A stretch of DNA of 64,000 bases from assembly GCF_017589465.1 (NCBI RefSeq), contig NZ_JAELYA010000007.1, forward strand, positions 1 through 64,000. The letters run 5' to 3'. The position numbers were made by a program, and so were the translations under genes. Source of the DNA: Pseudomonas schmalbachii (GTDB lineage Bacteria; Pseudomonadota; Gammaproteobacteria; Pseudomonadales; Pseudomonadaceae). This document shows, one piece after another, positions 1-7,364 of the stretch (its first letter is position 1; each line of letters opens with the position of its first letter). The notes below the pieces were generated by a model that did not search any database, was not told the DNA's origin, and saw only the letters and a program-made list of their open reading frames with translations.

Positions 1-24
1 AGCCATGATCAAACTCTTCAGTTC
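1..24 (-). rRNA. rrs: 16S rRNA, 5' end only
   Basis: The reverse complement of the first 24 bases is the conserved bacterial 16S start, with the GAGTTTGATCATGGCT segment. Only the 5' tip is in the window; the rest of the rrn operon lies to the left. The upstream leader, boxA and tandem promoters support the assignment. Confidence 0.95.
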
Positions 25-171
25 AATACTGCTTGGGTTTTGAGAAAACCCTAAACTTGGCTCAGCAATCGCAAAAAACTCTCGAATTCACGAGTGTTAC
101 TTGTGATGCTGATAATCTTGCGATCGACCAGTCTTAACTCACAAGCACCCACACGAATTGCTTGATTCAAC

Positions 172-184
172 TTGTTAAAGAGCA
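172..184 (-). promoter_or_regulatory. rrn leader boxA antitermination site
   Basis: Read on the minus strand this is TGCTCTTTAACAA, the classic boxA core bound by NusB/S10 in rRNA leaders. It lies about 150 nt upstream of the 16S start and downstream of all three promoters, as expected. The remainder of 25-218 is AT-richer leader with no gene. Confidence 0.85.
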
Positions 185-218
185 GTTGGTTGAGGCCTTC
201 GCTTCAACCGAGGCGCGC

Positions 219-246
219 ATTCTACGCTAACCTCTTCGTCCGTCAA
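219..246 (-). promoter_or_regulatory. rrn promoter P3 (proximal)
   Basis: On the minus strand: -35 TTGACG, 16-nt spacer, -10 TAGAAT, then a GC-rich GCGCGCC discriminator. It has the same architecture as the two promoters upstream of it. Confidence 0.8.
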
Positions 247-327
247 GCCTTATTTTTCGAAATTTTCGTTTCTACTCAATCGCTTGCGCCAAGGAGAAGA
301 TCGAACCTTCTCGTCAGCGGGAGGCGC

Positions 328-355
328 ATTCTACAGTGATCAAACTCGCTGTCAA
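328..355 (-). promoter_or_regulatory. rrn promoter P2 (middle)
   Basis: On the minus strand: -35 TTGACA, 16-nt spacer, -10 TAGAAT, followed by a GCGCC discriminator. It lies about 110 nt upstream of P3. Confidence 0.8.
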
Positions 356-444
356 GCCCCTCTCGGCACCTCACCCTCACTTCGCTGCTGCTTAAGTGCT
401 TGATTTTCAAGCTCTTTGCCGGCACCGCCGTGAGAGTGGGGCGC

Positions 445-472
445 ATTATAGGGACTCAAAAAACTTCGTCAA
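445..472 (-). promoter_or_regulatory. rrn promoter P1 (distal)
   Basis: On the minus strand: -35 TTGACG, 16-nt spacer, consensus -10 TATAAT, GCGCCCC discriminator. An AT-rich tract just upstream could be an UP element. GC-rich discriminators are typical of growth-rate and stringently controlled stable-RNA promoters. Confidence 0.85.
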
Positions 473-537
473 CGACTTTCTGAAAGAATTTTCAGAGGCC
501 GATATCCGGGCTCCCGAACTCGCCGACTGGCGCCGCC

Positions 538-1233
538 CTACCCGGCCTGCAGGGTATGCAGGTCGAGCAAGGTGAAATGGCCTGCCTCCAGCCAGCCGCC
601 TGTATCGATGTGGTAGACATTGCCGAGGGCTGCAACCTGCCGGACCGGGGTATGACCGACGATAACCGCCCTCACCCCGGCCACCCCTCGTTCATCCGCA
701 GCGTAGATCCGCTCGCGAGACCACTGGCAAACGACCTTCAATCTCTCCCTGAGTCGCCTTGGCACATCGGGACTCGTCATCACTTCGCACAGATCAGTCC
801 ACGACGCCAGCGGGCAATCCGCATGCACCAGGCCGACCGGACCATACTCCGTATCTATCTCGGCAAGCAGCGGAAGACTGCCGAGCCGGGCGGCGATCCG
901 GCGCTGTTCGAAGTCCGGCAACGCCATGAACCAGGCTCCACCATTGCTGCAATACACATCGGGATCGAGGCTATGTTCGAAGGCATGACGGACCGCCATG
1001 TCCTCGTGATTCCCCTGGATCGCGAAGAACCATGGCCGGTCCAGCCACTCCAGCGCGCGGATCGACTCCGGCCCGCGGTCCACCAGATCGCCGACTGAAA
1101 ACAGCCTGTCGCTCTCCGCGACAAATCCAGCCGCATCCAGAGCAGCCTGCAAACGGGTGAAGTGGCCGTGGATATCCCCGACGGCGAAGTCACGCCCCAC
1201 GAAATTTCGCTCGAAATGCCTGAACACGCTCAT
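538..1233 (-). CDS. Metallophosphoesterase, PrpA/PphA-type Ser/Thr protein phosphatase family
   Basis: 231 aa from an ATG at 1233, preceded by GAGGAG 8 nt away; a GTG at 1248 is the alternative. The PPP-family metal-binding motifs appear in order: GDIHGH (about residue 19), GDLVDRGPES (about 47), GNHE (about 74) and a later GHTPV. This is the layout of bacterial PrpA/PrpB phosphatases that use two metal ions to hydrolyse phosphoesters. The substrate cannot be read from the sequence. The gene points toward the rrn operon and stands alone, next to the laterally variable catabolic cluster. Confidence 0.85.
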   Translation of the reverse strand: MSVFRHFERNFVGRDFAVGDIHGHFTRLQAALDAAGFVAESDRLFSVGDLVDRGPESIRALEWLDRPWFFAIQGNHEDMAVRHAFEHSLDPDVYCSNGGAWFMALPDFEQRRIAARLGSLPLLAEIDTEYGPVGLVHADCPLASWTDLCEVMTSPDVPRRLRERLKVVCQWSRERIYAADERGVAGVRAVIVGHTPVRQVAALGNVYHIDTGGWLEAGHFTLLDLHTLQAG

Positions 1234-1258
1234 GCTGCCGCTCCTCACTCAGCAGCAT

Positions 1259-1503
1259 ATGGCAGGTAAAGGTGTGGAGTTCGAATGGCGATGCACGGAG
1301 GTCCCTTCAGACCAACGACCTCCTGCGTACCTGCTCGAACTGCAACGCGATGGCGGGAACACCTGCGCCACCATCAGCGGGTGACGCGCGGCGAGCTGAA
1401 GATCGAAGCGGCCGTGCGCCGGCTGCAGAGCGAGGGCGTGGAGATCCGCATCCGCCACTATCTGAAGGGCGCCGAACTGCCCCGATCGGCGCTACTGGAA
1501 CAG
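1259..1503 (+). pseudogene. Possible broken small gene (frameshifted, unknown)
   Basis: Two adjacent plus-strand frames look protein-like. From the ATG at 1259 the frame stops in a G run near 1380. One base out of frame it continues with a charged helical stretch containing GELKIEAAVRRLQSEGVEI. One extra G near 1380 would join them. The second frame then runs into sequence antisense to the next gene, so a natural end is missing. No family is recognised and no good ribosome site is seen. It may be a relic cut by arrival of the catabolic cluster, or a chance open frame. Confidence 0.25.
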
Positions 1504-2037
1504 CCACCTGGCGACCAGCCGGGTGTATCTCGGCATGATCAGGTAGACCATGGCGAACACCAGAACGACCACCACCAGCAGGCCGAACAGCCAGGGCATG
1601 CGCAGCAGGGTGATGTGCTCCTGCAGCGGACGCAGCGCCCAAGGAATCAGCAGGCTCAAGGGATAGATGGCCGACAGGGTGACGAGGAACTGCTTGAACG
1701 GCCTGGCACGCAGCGGCGCCAGTCGCGAGGGCGTGAACCAGTACTCCAGCCCCGTCTCGATCTCGCCTTCCTCGACCGATTGCAGCCACGGCCGCGCACG
1801 CTCCACCAGTTGCTGGCGGATTGGCGATTCGATCCAGCCGGTGAGGTGCTCGTGGCTGTCGAACCGCAGCAGCACCGAATAGGGAGCGGCCGGGCCGTGT
1901 GGGCGGATGATGGCTACACCCATGTTCCCGGGAAAGTGCCGGCAGGCGGCGGCGGTTTCCTTCAGCCAGACTTCGTAGTCTTCCTGATACTGCGGCATCA
2001 CCTGGTGGCGGATCAGCAGGGCGGCGGCGTCATGCAT
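1492..2037 (-). CDS. Antibiotic biosynthesis monooxygenase (ABM)-like protein with C-terminal membrane segments
   Basis: 181 aa from the ATG at 2037, with AGGAGA upstream. The first ~95 residues look like a dimeric alpha/beta ABM fold (HQVMPQYQEDYEVWLKETAA, then YSVLLRFDSHEHLTGW). The C-terminal third has two hydrophobic segments, about residues 117-137 and 149-167, ending in a basic tail. ABM-like domains without clear catalytic residues often act as quinone or small-aromatic binding or monooxygenase modules. Last gene of the minus-strand catabolic operon, 11 nt after the outer-membrane protein gene. Its membrane location may place it near quinone-like intermediates (inference). Confidence 0.7.
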   Translation of the reverse strand: MHDAAALLIRHQVMPQYQEDYEVWLKETAAACRHFPGNMGVAIIRPHGPAAPYSVLLRFDSHEHLTGWIESPIRQQLVERARPWLQSVEEGEIETGLEYWFTPSRLAPLRARPFKQFLVTLSAIYPLSLLIPWALRPLQEHITLLRMPWLFGLLVVVVLVFAMVYLIMPRYTRLVARWLFQ

Positions 2038-2048
2038 GGTGCTGTCTC

Positions 2049-2945
2049 CTAAAGCGGAAATACCGCGCGCAGCCACAGAGTGTCGCCCTCGGCGCGGTTG
2101 CGTACGCCGGTTTCCTGGTAGGCCTTGGCGGTGAGGAACCAGCCTTGGCCGCTGTCGTAGCGCACCGAGGGGCCGATGGCGCGGGCGGCGCCCTTGTTGT
2201 CGCGGACGGTATGGCCGTCCTGCTCGTCGTCGGTGATCTGCTGGTAGAAGTAGCCGCCCACGCCCACCGTCCAGCCATTGCCGAAGGCCCAGCCTGCCGC
2301 GTAGTCGACGATGAATTCGTCGCCCGAGCGGTAGTCGGTGTCGTCGTTGCGCGCGTTGATGCCGTACATGACCTTGGCGTCGGCGTTGAAGCCCTTGGCG
2401 TCGATCCAGGAAATCCCGCCGACCAGGTGGGTCGCCCAGTAGTTGCGGCCGATGTTCGCCAGGTCGTCCTTGTCGTACTCGCCGGTCGGCGCGAAGAAGT
2501 CGATGGCCGCGACGGTGTGCAGGTTCGCCGAGTGGTGCCAGCCGATGGCCGGGCCGAAAACGATGTCGCCGACGCCGGTGTTGCGTTGCGAGCGTCCGCC
2601 GGCGGAAACGTCGAGGGTGACGACCGGCACGATGGTGTGCAGCGCGAGGGTGCCACCCAGCAGTTCCTGCGGGGTGACCCAGATGAAGCGCGGCGCGATG
2701 GCGTCGGCGCGGACCTTGAAGCCCGGAACCGGCACGCTGCGGCCGTCGTTGCCCTTCAGGTCGTCGGCGCGGTAGTGCTGCACGTCGAGCATCATGTAGG
2801 TGCCCGGCGGCGGCAGCGCGCAGCAGCCGAAGCCGTTGACACCCGGCGCGTAGACGGTTCCGCCGCCCTCGGTGGCCTGGGCGGGAAGCGATGCGGCGAG
2901 GCTGGCGAGCAGCAGGCTCGATGCGGTGAAGGTGCAGGCTTTCAT
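2049..2945 (-). CDS. Outer-membrane protein, phenol-degradation MetA family (SphA-like)
   Basis: 298 aa. The ATG at 2945 is chosen because it starts a clear signal peptide (KACTFTASSLLLASLAASLP followed by AQA). The longer frame has a non-secretory prefix. The mature part is rich in alternating aromatic/polar strands and Gly, and ends in Phe-Pro-Leu, consistent with a beta-barrel. The family (MetA pathway of phenol degradation; SphA) is usually encoded beside aromatic or fatty-alcohol catabolic genes and is thought to help hydrophobic substrates cross the outer membrane. Sits between the NIPSNAP gene (90 nt upstream) and the ABM gene. Confidence 0.8.
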   Translation of the reverse strand: MKACTFTASSLLLASLAASLPAQATEGGGTVYAPGVNGFGCCALPPPGTYMMLDVQHYRADDLKGNDGRSVPVPGFKVRADAIAPRFIWVTPQELLGGTLALHTIVPVVTLDVSAGGRSQRNTGVGDIVFGPAIGWHHSANLHTVAAIDFFAPTGEYDKDDLANIGRNYWATHLVGGISWIDAKGFNADAKVMYGINARNDDTDYRSGDEFIVDYAAGWAFGNGWTVGVGGYFYQQITDDEQDGHTVRDNKGAARAIGPSVRYDSGQGWFLTAKAYQETGVRNRAEGDTLWLRAVFPL

Positions 2946-3035
2946 TGTTGTTGTCTCCTGACGTTCGATTCGGACGTGCGCAGCCATCCGCCCGACGACG
3001 GTCGGGGCGGTGGACGCAGCGATGGTTGGGGTGGA

Positions 3036-3737
3036 TCAGTCGGCGAACAGCGGCGCCATGTCCGTCACCCTGGACGGCGCCAGCAGACGCATGTCGCTGG
3101 CCACGGTCAGCGGCGCCAGGCTGCGCAGGAAGCTGGTCCATGCCGGCGAGCGGCGCAGTTGCTGGCGGTGTTCGAGCAGTGCGGCGAGGTTGGCGAAGCG
3201 GCGGTAGATCAGCACCTCGTTGAGCGCGCCGGCGATGGAGTTGAAAGTGGCGAACACGCCGTTCAACGCCACCGGATCGTCGCCCAGCGCATGCTGGCGG
3301 AACGCGTCCCAGCAGGCCGGCACGCCGCCGGCGGCGAAGCTCAGGGTCGTCTGCTCGATCACGCTGTCGGCGCCGAACAGCGGGCCGTCCGCGGGCAGCC
3401 AGTCATGGCCGTTGCCCCAGTGCGGAGTGAGTTCCGGCAGCGGCGCGGGCAGCAGGAACTTGCTCTCCTGGCGCGCAATCAGCGGCCGGATCACCCGGAA
3501 ATACGGCTGCAGGCGGGCCTGGCCGTAGATGCCGTAGAGCCGCGTGTGCCAGTCCTCGAAGCTGTCGTAGCGATACAGGCTGACGATCTGGTCGGTGGGA
3601 CCGCTGCGCGTGGCGAACGAACCGATCAGCCGCTCGAAGATCGCGCGCAGGCCATGTTCGCCGCGCTCGCGCTGCGCTTCCCAGAACAGTTCCTCGGCGC
3701 CCAGGTGCAGGGTGTAGGCGCGGTATTCGATCAGCAT
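3036..3737 (-). CDS. NIPSNAP family protein, two-domain
   Basis: 233 aa. Starts with IEYRAYTLHLGA, typical of NIPSNAP dimeric alpha/beta-barrel proteins. A second, similar module begins near residue 122 (DSVIEQTTLSF...GGVPACWDAF...NEVLIYRRFANL), so it appears to be an internal duplication. The biochemical role of bacterial NIPSNAPs is poorly defined. Many lie in aromatic or lipid catabolic operons, as here, 14 nt downstream of the maleylacetate reductase gene. It could bind or process an unstable intermediate (inference). Confidence 0.75.
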   Translation of the reverse strand: MLIEYRAYTLHLGAEELFWEAQRERGEHGLRAIFERLIGSFATRSGPTDQIVSLYRYDSFEDWHTRLYGIYGQARLQPYFRVIRPLIARQESKFLLPAPLPELTPHWGNGHDWLPADGPLFGADSVIEQTTLSFAAGGVPACWDAFRQHALGDDPVALNGVFATFNSIAGALNEVLIYRRFANLAALLEHRQQLRRSPAWTSFLRSLAPLTVASDMRLLAPSRVTDMAPLFAD

Positions 3738-3751
3738 GCCGGTTCTCCCGT

Positions 3752-4816
3752 TCAGCGCGGCTCGGCGCCGTCGAAGGCGCGTTGCAGCAGGGCACGCAGC
3801 GCCTCGCGGTCGAGCGGTCGCGGGTTCGGATAGGGCGCGGCGACGGCCAGCTCGGCGGCGCGCTCCAGGCCATCGGCGGGCATGCCGATCTCACGCAGCG
3901 AGCGCGGCACGCCCAGCGCGCGGCCGAGGGCGACCAACCCGGCGACGCCGTCTTCGCTGCCCAGCGCGCGGGCCAGCGCCTGCATCGCCTGCGGCGCTGC
4001 CTCGGCGTTGTAGGCCAGGGCGTGCGGCAGCATCACCGTGTGCAGTTCGGCGTGAGGCAGGTTGAAGCTGCCGCCCAGCACGTGGCAGAGCTTGTGGTGT
4101 AGGCCCATCTGCACCCGGCCCAGCACCGCGCCGCACAGCCAGGCGCCGTACAGCGCATCGCCGCGCGCATCGAGATCGGACGGATCGCGCTGCAACGCCG
4201 GCAACGCGACGGCCAGGGCGCGGATGCCCTCCTCCGCCATCAGCCGGTGCACCGGGCTGGCGTTCTGCGCGTAGAGGCCCTCGGCGGCGTGGGCGATGGC
4301 GTTCATGCCACTGGTCACGCTGATCCCCAGGGGCAGCCCGACGCTCAGTTCGGGGTCGTAGATCACCGTGCGCGGGGCGACCTTCCAGTCGCGGCCGGTC
4401 TTCTTCTCGCCGTTGGCGGTGATGCCGTACAGCGGCGTCATCTCCGAGCCGGCGTAGGTGGTCGGCAGGGCGAGGATCGGCAGCTCCGACTCCAGGGCGA
4501 TGGCCTTGGCCAGCCCGATGGTCGAGCCGCCGCCCACCGCCACGCACGCATCGGCGCCGGCTTCGCGGGCCACCTCGATAGCCTTGCGCGCCGACTCCAG
4601 CGGCACGTGCATCACCGCGCCGCCGTACACGCCGGCACTGCGGTCGCCGAGCAACGCGGCGATGCGCTCGCCGAGCGCAGTCTGCTCCGGAGTGGTCAGC
4701 ACCAGTGCGCGGCGCACGCCGAGCGCATCGAGTTCGTCGGCGACCCGCGCGTGGCTGCCGCGGCCGAAGACGACGCGGGAGGCGTGCTCTTCATGGAGAA
4801 AGGCCTGGATGGTCAT
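3752..4816 (-). CDS. Maleylacetate reductase (iron-type alcohol dehydrogenase fold)
   Basis: 354 aa, the usual length. NAD(P)-binding GGGSTIGLAKA (about 97-107), PTTYAGSEMTPLYGI (about 118-132), GMNAIAHAAEGLYA and GLHHKLCHVLGGSFNLPHAELHT are diagnostic of maleylacetate reductases (TftE/LinF/PcpE-like) rather than general Fe-alcohol dehydrogenases. The reaction is maleylacetate + NAD(P)H to 3-oxoadipate, feeding the beta-ketoadipate route. It overlaps the esterase gene by 4 nt (ATGA). Together with the PcpA/LinE-like dioxygenase this points to hydroquinone-type ring cleavage. Confidence 0.9.
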   Translation of the reverse strand: MTIQAFLHEEHASRVVFGRGSHARVADELDALGVRRALVLTTPEQTALGERIAALLGDRSAGVYGGAVMHVPLESARKAIEVAREAGADACVAVGGGSTIGLAKAIALESELPILALPTTYAGSEMTPLYGITANGEKKTGRDWKVAPRTVIYDPELSVGLPLGISVTSGMNAIAHAAEGLYAQNASPVHRLMAEEGIRALAVALPALQRDPSDLDARGDALYGAWLCGAVLGRVQMGLHHKLCHVLGGSFNLPHAELHTVMLPHALAYNAEAAPQAMQALARALGSEDGVAGLVALGRALGVPRSLREIGMPADGLERAAELAVAAPYPNPRPLDREALRALLQRAFDGAEPR

Positions 4817-5481
4817 GATCTGTGTTCCTGATGGAGGGGTTCGGCATCAAGCAGGTCGCGCGCATAGCCGATCTCGGCGTCGCGGATACCGTGCTCCACA
4901 GCGGGTTCGATATGCAGGTGCACTTCGGCTCCGGCGGATCGGAACAGCGCGGCGCTCTCCTGCACGCTTTCCGGCGGCACGTAGGGGTCGTCGTCCCAGC
5001 TCGACAGCAGTACCGGCAGGTCGCGCAGCGCCGGGCGGGCGGTGTCGCGCGGCATCCCCGGCGGGCCGATCAGGCCGCCGGTGAAGGCCACCAGCGCGCG
5101 GTAGCGGTTCGGGCTGCGCCAGGCGAATTCGCAGCACAGGCAGCCGCCCTGGGAAAAGCCCATCAGAACCTGCGAAGAGTGGGGGAAGCCCTGCTCGACC
5201 AGTTCGGCGGAGAGTATCCCGATGCGCTCCAGGGCCTGGGACAGGCGCGGCTCGTTGACCTCCAGCGGCGCGATGAAGCGCTCCGGATACCAGCTGCCGC
5301 CGTCCGCGGTGGGGGCGAACCAGGCCAGGTCGGCGCGGCCGAAGCGCTCGACGACCAACTCGCGCATCAGCTCCGCCGACTGGCCGCGTCCGTGCACGAG
5401 GATCACCGCCAGGCGCGCATCGCGCGGCGCGGCGCCGAACACCCGGATGGGCGGTTCGAGGTGTGGGTTGGGTAAAGCCAT
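4813..5481 (-). CDS. Alpha/beta hydrolase, phospholipase/carboxylesterase family (MhqD-like)
   Basis: 222 aa with GGAGAA upstream of the ATG. Oxyanion region VILVHGRGQSAELM near residue 30, nucleophile elbow GFSQGG (about 109-114), candidate acid SSWDDDPYVP (about 157-165) and catalytic His in PAVEHGI (about 196). Related esterases sit next to MhqO-type dioxygenases in hydroquinone-stress loci of Bacillus (established for mhqNOP/mhqED). Here it may hydrolyse an ester or lactone intermediate between the ring-cleavage and maleylacetate steps. Substrate is not deducible. Confidence 0.8.
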   Translation of the reverse strand: MALPNPHLEPPIRVFGAAPRDARLAVILVHGRGQSAELMRELVVERFGRADLAWFAPTADGGSWYPERFIAPLEVNEPRLSQALERIGILSAELVEQGFPHSSQVLMGFSQGGCLCCEFAWRSPNRYRALVAFTGGLIGPPGMPRDTARPALRDLPVLLSSWDDDPYVPPESVQESAALFRSAGAEVHLHIEPAVEHGIRDAEIGYARDLLDAEPLHQEHRS

Positions 5482-5541
5482 CGCGATTCTCCGATCTACC
5501 TCAGTCAGGCCGCCGCAACCGGCGGCCGCAGGTGCGCACCG

Positions 5542-6504
5542 TCAGTCGTACTTCAGCGATTCCAGCGAGGCGAGGATTTCCTCGCGCTGATGACGGAACT
5601 GCGGCGCGATCATGATTTCCGAGCCGAGGTTCTCGTAGCTCTCGTCGATCAGGAAGGCTTCCGGCTTGGAAACCGTCGCCTCGAACATCGCGCCGCTCGG
5701 GGTGCGCACGTAGATCGACTCGAAGTAGCCACGGTCCTTGCGCTCGGAGGTGTCGGTGAAGCCCATGCCTTCGAGGCGCCGCTTGACCAGGTCCTGCACA
5801 TGATGGTCGGCCACCTGGAAGGCGCAGTGGTGCACGGTGCCCTCCCCGTACGACCAGCTGGCCTGGGGCAGGCGGGATTCCAGGGAGAAATCGACGTACT
5901 TGCCGGAGCCGCCCTCGCCGAACTGGAAGCGGGTGAACTTGCCGTCGCGGTCGGTCTCGCTGGCGCTCCAGGCGTCGATCATGAATTCCTGCGAAGACTC
6001 CATCGCCGGCGCGTTGACCACGATGGTGTGCAGGCCGCGGATCGCCAGTTCGGCGGGGACCTCGCCGTTGGAATACGGCTTGCGGTCGTCGTCGGCGATG
6101 CCGATCAGCTCGTAGGGAATGCCGCAGGGGTGGGCGAAGCTCAGGACCTTCTCGCCAAAGCGTTCGCTGTACTTGACCTCGAAGCCGTGGTCGGCGAGGC
6201 GCTTGGCCCAGAAGGCGAGGCTGGAGACCGGCACCGACAGGCTGATGGTGTTGATCTGGCCGTTGCCGCGCTGGCCCTTGCGGCCGAAGTGCGCCACCGG
6301 GAAGCAGGTCAGCAGGGTGCTTTCCTCGCCGATGTCGTTGCCGTAATAGAGGTGGTAGAACGGCTTGGAGCCATCGTAGATCAGCGTCTTCTTCACGCTC
6401 TTGAGGGACAGGACCTTGGTGTGGAAGTCGTAGTCCTGCTGCGCGGTGCCCACACTCAGGGTGATGTGGTGATGACGCTGAATTGCCGGTGCTGCCTGGT
6501 TCAT
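5542..6504 (-). CDS. Ring-cleaving dioxygenase, VOC family (PcpA/LinE/MhqO-like)
   Basis: 320 aa, the length of the PcpA/MhqO group. Two vicinal-oxygen-chelate halves are visible, beginning with HHHITLSVG (residues 11-19) and LHTIVVNAP (158-166). Candidate Fe(II) ligands are His in the 11-13 cluster (or H159), H225/H226 in TVHHCAFQV and E275 in MFEATVS. These enzymes cleave para-hydroquinones between C1 and C2, rather than catechols. GAGGAAA lies just upstream of the ATG. Genes for maleylacetate reductase and an esterase follow, consistent with (substituted) hydroquinone catabolism. Confidence 0.88.
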   Translation of the reverse strand: MNQAAPAIQRHHHITLSVGTAQQDYDFHTKVLSLKSVKKTLIYDGSKPFYHLYYGNDIGEESTLLTCFPVAHFGRKGQRGNGQINTISLSVPVSSLAFWAKRLADHGFEVKYSERFGEKVLSFAHPCGIPYELIGIADDDRKPYSNGEVPAELAIRGLHTIVVNAPAMESSQEFMIDAWSASETDRDGKFTRFQFGEGGSGKYVDFSLESRLPQASWSYGEGTVHHCAFQVADHHVQDLVKRRLEGMGFTDTSERKDRGYFESIYVRTPSGAMFEATVSKPEAFLIDESYENLGSEIMIAPQFRHQREEILASLESLKYD

Positions 6505-6581
6505 GATGGTTTCCTCATGAATTTATTGTTGTCGAATGCCAAGTCAGGTTGCTGCATTACACGAGGGCTTGGCGGTTTTCC

Positions 6582-7364
6582 TCAGTGATTGTCGTCGTGG
6601 TGGCCGGGAGACATCGCCCGGTCGACCAGATCCCAGATGAAGCGGCCGGAGGGCTCGCGCTGCTCTTCGGCGATATGCGCGACCAGCCCGGCGGCGCGGC
6701 TGAGCACGGCGAAACCGCGCATCAGTTGCGGCTCGACACATATATCTCCCAGCAAAGCAGCTACCGCGCCGGTCGCATTGATGGTGATGTGCCGTCCGGC
6801 GGCTGCATCGACCTCGGCGGCGAGCATCAGCAGCGCCTCGCAATGCGCGCCGAAGGTGCCGTGCCGGCGGGCCAGGTCGAGCAGCGCGACGGCGCGCGGA
6901 TCGTCCGGCCGGTGCAGGTGGTGGCCGAAGCCGGGCAGCGCTTCGCGGCGCTCGCGGTATTCGCGGGCGATGCGCTGCGCCACGGTGGCGCCGTCGTCAG
7001 CGGCGGCAACGATCTGCCGCAGCAAGCCGGCGGCCGGCTCCATGGTGCCGACGAAGCGGCTGGCCACCGCCAGCAGGCCGGCGGCGACACCGGCCTGGAG
7101 GTTTTCCGGCGAGCTGGAGTAGACCATCCGCGCGGCGATCACGCTGGGCGTCATGCCGTGCTCCATCAGCGTCACCAGCACCGCGTCGACGATGGCCAGT
7201 TCGGCGGCGCTCGGCCGGCGGCCGAAGGTCTGGCGCATGAACACCTCGACGAAGCTCGCCTTGCCGATCAGGTCGTCGACCAGGCTGGCGTCGCCGTAGT
7301 GGATGGCATCCGGGGTGTGGCTGCAGAGGCGGGTCTGCGGCGCGTTGATCTGCTGGGCGCTCAT
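6582..7364 (-). CDS. Citryl-CoA lyase-like / short citrate synthase-family protein
   Basis: 260 aa, about the size of the stand-alone citryl-CoA-lyase-like branch rather than full citrate synthase (~430 aa). The conserved GFGHHLHRPDDPRA segment (about 146-159) contains a citrate-synthase-type active-site His. The second catalytic region reads ITINATGAVAALLGD (about 194-208). By eye the NxDG acid of ATP-citrate lyases aligns with Thr, so classical citryl-CoA chemistry is uncertain. The start overlaps the CoA-ligase stop by 4 nt (ATGA), so the two are probably coupled: the ligase makes a CoA thioester and this protein may do a retro-Claisen/Claisen step on it (inference). Confidence 0.75.
   Translation of the reverse strand: MSAQQINAPQTRLCSHTPDAIHYGDASLVDDLIGKASFVEVFMRQTFGRRPSAAELAIVDAVLVTLMEHGMTPSVIAARMVYSSSPENLQAGVAAGLLAVASRFVGTMEPAAGLLRQIVAAADDGATVAQRIAREYRERREALPGFGHHLHRPDDPRAVALLDLARRHGTFGAHCEALLMLAAEVDAAAGRHITINATGAVAALLGDICVEPQLMRGFAVLSRAAGLVAHIAEEQREPSGRFIWDLVDRAMSPGHHDDNH

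Noticed and set aside
1492..3141. 549-aa minus-strand open frame
   Set aside because: Only the last 181 residues form the ABM protein, with its own ribosome site at 2037. The front is out-of-frame shadow of the outer-membrane protein gene.
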